NCBI GenBank assembly: GCA_937881505.1
Contig: CALGEM010000327.1
Coordinates: 1-7,058 of the forward strand
DNA: 7,058 nt
Source of the DNA: an uncultured euryarchaeote
GTDB taxonomy: Archaea; Thermoplasmatota; Poseidoniia; Poseidoniales; Poseidoniaceae
Reading direction: 5' to 3'
The position numbers and the translations under genes are program-made. Shown here piece after piece: positions 1 through 6,200 of the stretch. The notes under the pieces were generated by a model that had not been told where the DNA came from, ran no database searches, and was given only the letters and a program-made list of their open reading frames with translations. Every line of letters starts with the position of its first letter. Position 1 is the stretch's first letter.

Positions 1-1
1 G

Positions 2-3000
2 TACCGAGGCAATTTGCAATACCGCCCCTCCCCCGAAGAAATTGATGAAATTGTTCGGGCATGCCCTGTGATGGTGAACGGAGAATCAACCGAACGCATT
101 GAGTGCGCCGGATACGGCAATGTACGCAACATCGACGAAGCGCGCATTCGCGGTGGCGTCCTCTTGGTTATCGGCGAGGGTATGTGCCTCAAGGCCCCGA
201 AAATTCAGAAGCACACCGAGCGATTAAACCTCCCAGGCTGGGAATTCATCACCAAGTTCGCAAGCCGTGGAAAGGCTACGGAAACGACCGATAAAGCAGC
301 TTTCAAGAGTCAACAAATCGCTCCCATTACGAAATTCATGAACGACATCATCGCGGGCAGGCCGGTTTTTGGCGCCCCGCTCCAACCGGGTGGTTTCAGA
401 CTGCGATACGGTCGCGCACGACCGTCGGGATTGGCCGCAGCCTCAACCAATACCGCTTCGATGTTGGCGCTTGACGACTTCATCACGATCGGGACACAAA
501 TGAAAATTGAACGCCCCGGAAAGGCATGCGCCATCACGCCTTGCGACGAATCCGAAGGCCCGTGGGTGGTCTTGGAGGACGGTCGTTTCCTCCGCATCGA
601 TGATCCGGCCTCCTACGCAGCGCTTCGCAACCGAGTCAAACAGGTCTGGGACAACGGAGAATTGGTCATCGGTTATGGGGAATTCATGGAGAACAACAAG
701 CGCTTGGTCCCTGCCGGATACACGATGGACTGGTGGGCCAGCGACATGATTGACAGCCTGTCGACCGAAGAAGATGTGGCCTTTTTCATTGACACGATCG
801 GTGGTTCCCGTGAAGCGTTGCCAGAGGGCACGCCCGGTCTTCCTCCCGAAGAATGCGAAGACCCGAACACTCAATTTTGGGTCCGCTGCGAATGGCACGA
901 ACACTTACGTCAGGTAGCGTTGACATGGCCGCAAGCGCTGGCGTGTTCACGACGTTTTGCCACTTCATTGCCGCCGCCCCATAACCCTTGGTTCAAGGAC
1001 CTCCCCATCGAGTGGCTTCCTGCTGTGCTTTCACTCCTCGAAGACGCTGTCATCGAACCGATGACGGACGCATCCGATGCACCTTCGGGCGCTCAACCTG
1101 CCTGCAGCAATCGCCAACTTCGTCTGCCCGGTGGAGCCAAAGACTGGTCGGCGAACATGATGGATGAATTGCAACCCGAAATGCTCCCCGATGTTGAATC
1201 ATCGACCTTCCCTGGGCCCTCATTCACGATGGAAAAACCCGTCATGTCCTCGGTGTTGCCCGAGGGCTGGGCGTTGCAGCAACACGGCCTCGCCAAGGGC
1301 GCGATGATGCTCTTGGGACTTCCACATCATCACGAAGGGGACGACATCGTGGTTTCAGCAGGATGGGAATCCTTCCTCGAAGCCTTCGGCTATTCCAGCG
1401 AGGGTTCGGCGCCCTTGCGCCAAAAGAACGCTGCAAAGGTCGCCAACGACCGTTTGACCTCCCTGCGCAAAGCGAAGTTGGTACTCGATGAAGAACGGGC
1501 TCGCAAAGGCGAACTCGAAAAAGAGCGAGCGACGATTCGCATCGCAGCGGAGACAGGTGCGAGGCAACGGGGCCTTGGTATCGCTGAGACCGACCGTGTC
1601 GGGCGAGACGCTGCGGCTTCGGTCCCCGATGAAGGCCCAAGCGACCCCGCCGGCTACCTTGCGGCGCAACGTCTGGAGGATGAACACGCCATTGAGGGTA
1701 TCATGGTCGTCGTGCGGCAACTGTCCGACCTTCGCTGGGAACACAGTGCACCGGTTCGCGTGGGTTGTCGAATGGGTCGACCCGAGAAGGCCGCCCCTCG
1801 TATCATGAACCCGATGACACATTCCTTGTTCCCCATCGAGTTACATGGTGGCAATCAGCGCCTGCTGAATCACGCCATCGATAAGCACACGATTCGTGTT
1901 CAGTTGGGCCGCCGCACGTGCACCGTCTGCGAGCGAGAATCACCGTATCTTCGATGCCATCATCGTGTCTTGGACGCTCACGGTGAGGGAAAGGCAGGAG
2001 AGACCTGCGGTGGGCGAACACAAGCCAAGGAAACGAAGTCAAACGCTTACCGCCGAGGCGAAGTCCAATCCGTTCGAATGGACGAAATGGTTGAGGACGC
2101 CCGTATCCGTTTGGGCATCGACCGCCTTCCTGCGCAGGTGAAGTGCACCAAGAAACTCAACAGCCGAGACCAAACGCCAGAAGCCATCGAAAAAGGCATT
2201 CTTCGCGCCCGACACGAACTCCCCGTCTTCCGAGACGGTACGGTTCGCTACGACATGAGCGATGTTCCCATCACCCACTTCCGGCCCCGTGAGATTGGTG
2301 TGCCGTGGAAAACGCTCCACGGTTTGGGCTACACCCACGATTACCGCGGTCGTCCATTGGAGGACGACGAGCAAACGCTGGAGATTTTCCCTCAGGATTT
2401 CATCGTCGCCAAAGGTGCGGCCGATTTCTTGCTACGAACGGCGAAGTACATCGATGAATTGCTGGTTCGCTTTTACAAAATGGAGCCGTATTACAACGCT
2501 GACAAGGCTGACGACCTCATCGGCCATCTCATTTGCGCGCTCGCACCCCACACGAGCGGGGGGGTTCTCTCTCGAATCATCGGTTGGGCGGACTGTTCAG
2601 GAGGCTACGCCCATCCCCTTTTCCATGCGGCCAAGCGACGTAATTGCGACGGCGATGAAGATGCTATCATGCTCTTGATGGACGGTTTGTTGAACTTCAG
2701 CCGAGACATTTTGCCGGCCAATCGAGGCGGACAAATGGACGCTCCGTTGGTGTTGACCACGCGGCTGAACCCAACCGAGGTCGACAAGGAAGCACTCAAC
2801 GTTGACTCAGCTTGGTTTTACGAGCGGGATTTCTACGAGGCGACGCTGGAACAGCCCCATCCAAAAGACATCCAGAACCGGATGGATTTCGTTGAACGCC
2901 GCCTTGGAAGCGTAGCCGCTGTTCGCGGTTATGGGTTCACCCACGATTGTTTTGCCATTGACCGAGGCCCGGCCCTCTCCGCCTACAAAACCCTCGAGAC

Positions 3001-3460
3001 GATGATCGACAAGATGAACGGGCAGTTGGCGCTTGGGCATCGACTGCGTGGCGTCAACGTTCGGCAGGTTGCATCGAGCGTGGTTCGTTCCCACTTCCTC
3101 CCGGATTTGCGTGGAAACTTGAACGCCTACGGCCGCCAGAAGGTTCGCTGCCTCAAGTGTGCCCATTCCTACCGACGCATGCCGCTTTCGGGCAGTTGCA
3201 TTCAACCAAAGAAGGAAACAGGGCGTGGGCTTTCGAGCATGGGCGTTGCCAAAGCCGAGGGTGGGCTGTGCAACGGCAATCTTGCCCTGACCGTTTCGGA
3301 GGGAGCGGTCCGCAAGTACATCGAGGTCATGCGCTTCGTCATGGACCATTATGGCGTGGATTTGTACACCCGACAAAACGCTGACTGGTTGGCCTCCAGC
3401 GCCGATTCGCTGTTCAATAACGACCGTGCCAAACAACTCTCGCTCTCGGACTTTTTGTGA
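2..3460 (+). CDS. polC: DNA polymerase D (PolD) large catalytic subunit DP2, N-terminus cut off by window edge
   Basis: This is the polymerase subunit of the archaeal replicative PolD; it works with the exonuclease subunit DP1, which is not in this window. The frame is open to base 2, and the residues before the TTG at 14 (YRGN) continue family-like sequence, so the true start lies upstream and roughly 150-200 residues are probably missing. Numbering from that TTG: a GGFRLRYGR-type block near 115-125; RMGRPEK at 586-592; a zinc module C636, C639, C648, C665; the catalytic NCDGDED at 877-883 with metal-binding aspartates D879 and D881; RGGQMDAPLVLTTR just after; a second zinc module C1046, C1049, C1062, C1086; and a C-terminal PIP box (QLSLSDFL, 1141-1148) for PCNA. 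No intein interrupts the catalytic motif. Oddities are a Pro/Ser/acidic segment (about 350-415), a highly charged helical segment (about 461-548), and long inserts in both zinc modules. The family call is very secure. Confidence 0.97.
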   Translation, partial: YRGNLQYRPSPEEIDEIVRACPVMVNGESTERIECAGYGNVRNIDEARIRGGVLLVIGEGMCLKAPKIQKHTERLNLPGWEFITKFASRGKATETTDKAAFKSQQIAPITKFMNDIIAGRPVFGAPLQPGGFRLRYGRARPSGLAAASTNTASMLALDDFITIGTQMKIERPGKACAITPCDESEGPWVVLEDGRFLRIDDPASYAALRNRVKQVWDNGELVIGYGEFMENNKRLVPAGYTMDWWASDMIDSLSTEEDVAFFIDTIGGSREALPEGTPGLPPEECEDPNTQFWVRCEWHEHLRQVALTWPQALACSRRFATSLPPPHNPWFKDLPIEWLPAVLSLLEDAVIEPMTDASDAPSGAQPACSNRQLRLPGGAKDWSANMMDELQPEMLPDVESSTFPGPSFTMEKPVMSSVLPEGWALQQHGLAKGAMMLLGLPHHHEGDDIVVSAGWESFLEAFGYSSEGSAPLRQKNAAKVANDRLTSLRKAKLVLDEERARKGELEKERATIRIAAETGARQRGLGIAETDRVGRDAAASVPDEGPSDPAGYLAAQRLEDEHAIEGIMVVVRQLSDLRWEHSAPVRVGCRMGRPEKAAPRIMNPMTHSLFPIELHGGNQRLLNHAIDKHTIRVQLGRRTCTVCERESPYLRCHHRVLDAHGEGKAGETCGGRTQAKETKSNAYRRGEVQSVRMDEMVEDARIRLGIDRLPAQVKCTKKLNSRDQTPEAIEKGILRARHELPVFRDGTVRYDMSDVPITHFRPREIGVPWKTLHGLGYTHDYRGRPLEDDEQTLEIFPQDFIVAKGAADFLLRTAKYIDELLVRFYKMEPYYNADKADDLIGHLICALAPHTSGGVLSRIIGWADCSGGYAHPLFHAAKRRNCDGDEDAIMLLMDGLLNFSRDILPANRGGQMDAPLVLTTRLNPTEVDKEALNVDSAWFYERDFYEATLEQPHPKDIQNRMDFVERRLGSVAAVRGYGFTHDCFAIDRGPALSAYKTLETMIDKMNGQLALGHRLRGVNVRQVASSVVRSHFLPDLRGNLNAYGRQKVRCLKCAHSYRRMPLSGSCIQPKKETGRGLSSMGVAKAEGGLCNGNLALTVSEGAVRKYIEVMRFVMDHYGVDLYTRQNADWLASSADSLFNNDRAKQLSLSDFL

Positions 3461-3461
3461 G

Positions 3462-4085
3462 TCATCGAATCGGGTCCCGCCACGGAGAATCACTTTCATC
3501 CCACGCCCCGGGGTCGTCTTCGGAGGCAAATTGCTTTGATTTGAACGGGGTTTTCTCTGGTACTGTTTTTTCCGAATCTTGACGCGACCTGCGTGCGTAG
3601 AGCGCTCGCACGGCTTGTTCGCCCCATGCGAGGGCGACGAGCAGCAACGTGAGCACCACATGACCCGCCGTTTGAACGGCTGCAAATGGCTTGAGATTCA
3701 ATCGTTGTTCCACCTCAACACCCTCGTCCACCACCGTTTCAATCGTGTACGTGCCCGGCGCTAATTCCCCAGACCATACCGGCGTCGCATCGTTCAGCGT
3801 ACCTGTCCAGGAGAACACCTCGCTTTGGTTGTCTTTCTTGATGGCGAAACTAACGTTGGCGTTATCAACACTCAAACTTCCGAATTCCGTGGTCAATTCT
3901 GCAGGAATGGCTGATGAGGAACCGAACACGGCGGAAATCTCAATCTCACGATAGGTTTGGAACTGGTTCGCCGTGTTGATTTCGTTTGGAGCGGATTGGT
4001 TGGCCACGTTCAACCAGAGTGCATTGATAAGCACCACCGCCACCACCCACAGGAGGGTGTTTTGCATGGAGCGGCGGTCGTTCAT
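3462..4085 (-). CDS. Unknown two-pass membrane protein with a beta-rich external domain
   Basis: I do not recognise a family for this 207-residue protein. After a short basic N-terminus (MNDRRS) comes a hydrophobic segment at about 10-27 (signal anchor or first membrane helix). Residues about 45-135 are polar and beta-rich, with a PGTYTIE turn typical of Ig-like or carboxypeptidase-regulatory-like folds and possible N-glycosylation sequons at N77 and N86. A second hydrophobic helix lies at about 138-156. The tail from about 160 is cytosolic by the positive-inside rule: RR-rich at first, then acidic with two tryptophans, W195 and W202. The predicted topology is inside-out-inside. The ATG at 4085 is supported by AGGAG eight bases upstream; a second ATG seven codons in is less likely. 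It follows mptE by 56 bp on the same strand and may share its transcript. Its stop is one base from the stop of convergent DP2. The gene is likely real; its function is unknown. Confidence 0.8.
   Translation of the reverse strand: MNDRRSMQNTLLWVVAVVLINALWLNVANQSAPNEINTANQFQTYREIEISAVFGSSSAIPAELTTEFGSLSVDNANVSFAIKKDNQSEVFSWTGTLNDATPVWSGELAPGTYTIETVVDEGVEVEQRLNLKPFAAVQTAGHVVLTLLLVALAWGEQAVRALYARRSRQDSEKTVPEKTPFKSKQFASEDDPGAWDESDSPWRDPIR
3551..3571 (+). terminator. Possible T-rich terminator for DP2 transcripts
   Basis: On the plus strand a T4 run (3551-3554) and a T6 run (3566-3571) lie 90-110 bases after the DP2 stop. Archaeal transcription often ends at T-tracts without a hairpin. The site lies inside the convergent membrane-protein gene, so these runs may simply reflect its Lys codons. 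A shorter T5 run also occurs in the last DP2 codons (3452-3456). Confidence 0.22.
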
Positions 4086-4093
4086 GGTGAAAA

Positions 4094-4098
4094 CTCCT
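4094..4098 (-). promoter_or_regulatory. Shine-Dalgarno site of the membrane-protein gene
   Basis: On the minus strand AGGAG lies eight bases before the ATG at 4085. This supports that ATG over the in-frame ATG at codon 7 and implies a leadered mRNA, for example one continuing from mptE. Confidence 0.6.
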
Positions 4099-4108
4099 GC
4101 TTGGCCTT

Positions 4109-4120
4109 CTTATGCTTATG
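4109..4120 (-). promoter_or_regulatory. Possible TATA-like element in the mptE/membrane-protein gap
   Basis: The minus strand reads CATAAGCATAAG, an AT-rich stretch in the 56-bp gap, 24-35 bases before the ATG at 4085. If it is an archaeal TATA box, transcription would begin almost at the start codon and exclude the AGGAG site from the mRNA. The two signals therefore imply alternative modes (own leaderless promoter, or read-through from mptE), or this element is chance. Confidence 0.3.
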
Positions 4121-4141
4121 TTCGCCCGCAACGGGTCATGT

Positions 4142-4930
4142 TCAGGATTCGCGCTGCGTTCTCCATCCCGGATTCAGTTCGTCAAGAATGCGTTCCATCC
4201 ACTGCAATTTGTCCAATTTCCTGACCGGGTCCGTTGCGCCCGACCACGGTCCAACATGGTCCACTGCATAGCCTACAAATTGCACATGCTCCAGCGGCAC
4301 TCCGAGGGCAGTGAGGAGACAAGCAGCCCGGTCACCGTCGGTGAAACCACCGACGTTGTGCATGTCGGGATAGGTCTCATCGGTTTGGTGGGTCAAAACG
4401 AGGGACGCACCGCCTTGATTTGCCCAGGCTGCTGTGCAAACTCGCCATTGTTCCTCGTTATCTCCGTGGGCGTGAACGATGAGTGGAATTCCTTGTCTCA
4501 CCGCCTCATGAAGATGGTCGCCGCCGTCAAGGTCGGTCACCACACACAGCACATCGACCTTGTCAAAGCATGCCCCAACCGCTCCGTCAGCAGCAATAAA
4601 GACGGTTTTTTCTGGCCAATTGCGATTCAAATCCTCTTCCACAACGGCCGCCCCCACCAGCACCACATTCTGTGCTTCCTCAAGCTGCTGAACCAGCGCT
4701 CTCAGCGTTTGCCGTCGCCCATCGGCCGACCAGCCCAAGGCCTCAGCATGGGGGTGCTCATTGCATGTTTTTCGCAAACCTTCGGCGCTGTTGACATCGG
4801 CGGTGTAAGCCCAACCGTAGTGCGCCCGCACCTCGTGCTGAATCGCGACCAGGGCTGCATCGCGGAAGGGTCGCATGATGCCCTCGGTGCGGGCTAAGGT
4901 CAAGAAAGCGACCCCGAGGTTGAACTTCAT
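4142..4930 (-). CDS. mptE: 6-hydroxymethyl-7,8-dihydropterin diphosphokinase, MptE type
   Basis: MptE-family enzymes (DUF115-related) transfer diphosphate from ATP to 6-hydroxymethyl-7,8-dihydropterin, giving the activated pterin used for tetrahydromethanopterin or folate in archaea; they replace bacterial FolK. The 262-residue product carries the family motifs in order: a Rossmann-like strand VVLVGAA (89-95), FIAADGAV (111-118), TDLDGG (132-137), IVHAHGDN (151-158), VGGFTDGDR (193-201), and a C-terminal K-x-x-KL segment (238-242). Length is close to the family norm. The start is ambiguous. The ATG at 4930 has AGGAG 13 bases upstream, which is rather far. An in-frame ATG at 4876 (residue 19) has GAGGG four bases upstream and would leave 78 bp for a divergent promoter with priL. 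The dihydropterin kinase role is inferred from family membership; whether it feeds folate or methanopterin cannot be told here. Confidence 0.9.
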   Translation of the reverse strand: MKFNLGVAFLTLARTEGIMRPFRDAALVAIQHEVRAHYGWAYTADVNSAEGLRKTCNEHPHAEALGWSADGRRQTLRALVQQLEEAQNVVLVGAAVVEEDLNRNWPEKTVFIAADGAVGACFDKVDVLCVVTDLDGGDHLHEAVRQGIPLIVHAHGDNEEQWRVCTAAWANQGGASLVLTHQTDETYPDMHNVGGFTDGDRAACLLTALGVPLEHVQFVGYAVDHVGPWSGATDPVRKLDKLQWMERILDELNPGWRTQRES

Positions 4931-4933
4931 AAT
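4926..4933 (+). promoter_or_regulatory. Candidate TATA-like element for priL
   Basis: TTCATAAT is the most AT-rich stretch just upstream of priL. It lies 22-29 bases before the ATG at 4955, the right distance for a leaderless archaeal transcript, and no Shine-Dalgarno sequence precedes that ATG. It overlaps the first codon of mptE as called here. The same bases read ATTATGAA on the other strand. The match to a consensus TATA box is weak. Confidence 0.35.
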
Positions 4934-4954
4934 CCGTGGCCTTCTCCTCCCACC

Positions 4955-6181
4955 ATGCCCGTGCCACAGACTCCGCCTCCCCTTGCGGACGAAGTCACGC
5001 TGGCGCGTTACCCGTTCCTTCCCCAAGCATCGGATTGGATTCGAAACATGGCGGTTCGCCACGGCATTGACTTGAATGAATTGTTGGAAGGCCCATGGAT
5101 GGAACAGGCTCGCCAGCGCGCACGCATCCGCCTTATCGACTCCGTGCAATCAAAGGAAGGAGTTCAGGTGGTGGGCGGGGATATCCACACGGAAGAAGGT
5201 CGGTTAATTGAGGCGTTTTCGTTTTACTATGCCCGGCTGGTCATGTGCGCCAGTGAAGACGAGCGCCTCATCGCACGATGGGCACAAGCGGAGGCGGCCC
5301 GGGCTGAACAACTCTTGATTCAAGACGCTGCCAACCTTCCTTCTGTCGCCCGAACATACTTGACCGAAGTGGAAGAAACGACCGGACGCGCTGCATCTTC
5401 CTCGGCGACCTCTGGCATGAATATGCGACAACTACGACAGACCTCGTCTTCCGAATGGCGGGTCGGGCTTGCGGATTTCATTGAAATCTGTCCCAAGATC
5501 ACCGGCAGTCGCTGGCGTCTGCCCAATGTCGATGTGGAGAAAGGTTGGGTCAAATTGCACGGCGAGCGGCAATATGCTTCCTCGGCCAAACTCGCCCGTC
5601 TCCTCAGAGAGCGCATCAAGGCGGGCATTGAAGCAGAAGCGCTTGAGAAGATGGCAGAGGTTACCACCGACCTCGCAGTTCGACTTGCAGAACCGGTGGG
5701 GATGGTGCGAAATCTCATGGCCAACAAAGCCAGTGAGGCCATTGCTCTGGTGGGGGCAGAGGAGAGCGACTGGCCACCTTGCATGCAGAAGATCATCGCC
5801 GATTTGGCCGGTGGCGTGAACGTGAACCACTTCGGCCGCTTGTTTTTGGCCTCCATGTCCGCCACATTGGCCCTGCCTGAGGAATCCTGTGTGAACTTCT
5901 TCCGTGGAGCGCCCGATTTCAGCGAGGCGACGACCTCGTATCAAGTTCAACACGTCTACCAGCACGAATACACACCTGCAGGTTGCGGGAAACTCAAGGT
6001 GAACCACAACTGTCCAGTGCTTCCGGGTGATAACCGAACATGTGACCAACCGTGGATGGACCACCCGCTCAAGTACATTCGAGCAACCCAACGTTGGAAG
6101 CGCCTGACCGACCGTTCCGATGCACCTTCCTCAACACCCAAGAGCGAAGAAAAGGAAACAACAAGCACCGATGAGGCCTAA
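4955..6181 (+). CDS. priL: DNA primase large subunit PriL (iron-sulfur subunit)
   Basis: PriL is the regulatory subunit of the archaeal/eukaryotic-type primase. With catalytic PriS (not in this window) it binds template and nucleotide and supports RNA primer initiation. The 408-residue protein begins with a helical domain containing LARYPFLPQA (16-25) and GRLIEAFSFYYARL (82-95). A Ser/Thr-rich stretch at about 143-166 follows, then a second helical part. The C-terminal Fe-S domain has four likely 4Fe-4S ligands: C276 (in WPPCMQK), C344 (in YTPAGCGKL), C353 and C363, with DHPLKYIR after the last. Between the first two lie NHFGRLFLA and a YQVQHVYQHEYTP segment typical of the family. The last 25 or so residues are a low-complexity Ser/Thr/Glu tail. 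The ATG at 4955 has no Shine-Dalgarno, suggesting a leaderless mRNA. It is divergent from mptE and leads into the acyltransferase gene 19 bp downstream. Family membership is secure. Confidence 0.93.
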   Translation: MPVPQTPPPLADEVTLARYPFLPQASDWIRNMAVRHGIDLNELLEGPWMEQARQRARIRLIDSVQSKEGVQVVGGDIHTEEGRLIEAFSFYYARLVMCASEDERLIARWAQAEAARAEQLLIQDAANLPSVARTYLTEVEETTGRAASSSATSGMNMRQLRQTSSSEWRVGLADFIEICPKITGSRWRLPNVDVEKGWVKLHGERQYASSAKLARLLRERIKAGIEAEALEKMAEVTTDLAVRLAEPVGMVRNLMANKASEAIALVGAEESDWPPCMQKIIADLAGGVNVNHFGRLFLASMSATLALPEESCVNFFRGAPDFSEATTSYQVQHVYQHEYTPAGCGKLKVNHNCPVLPGDNRTCDQPWMDHPLKYIRATQRWKRLTDRSDAPSSTPKSEEKETTSTDEA

Positions 6182-6200
6182 TTGCAGGCGTTTTCTCTAA

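Noticed and set aside
14..16. TTG as a real start of DP2
   Set aside because: The frame continues upstream to the window edge with family-like residues, and DP2 proteins have an additional N-terminal region before this block.
2807..3685. Long minus-strand open frame (292 codons) across the end of DP2
   Set aside because: It lies antisense to conserved DP2 motifs including the second zinc module and runs into the membrane-protein gene. Its translation has no recognisable domain pattern, so it is a by-product of codon bias in DP2.
4112..4897. Plus-strand open frame (261 codons) opposite mptE
   Set aside because: The minus strand encodes every MptE motif over the same interval; the plus-strand translation shows no family features.
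4931..5149. Extended mptE start at 5149
   Set aside because: It would overlap the priL coding start by nearly 200 bases in antisense, and the extra 73 residues do not resemble the MptE N-terminus.
5432..6091. Minus-strand open frame (219 codons) opposite priL, and another at 5320-5865
   Set aside because: Both are antisense to the conserved PriL Fe-S region and their translations are not protein-like; they overlap each other as well.
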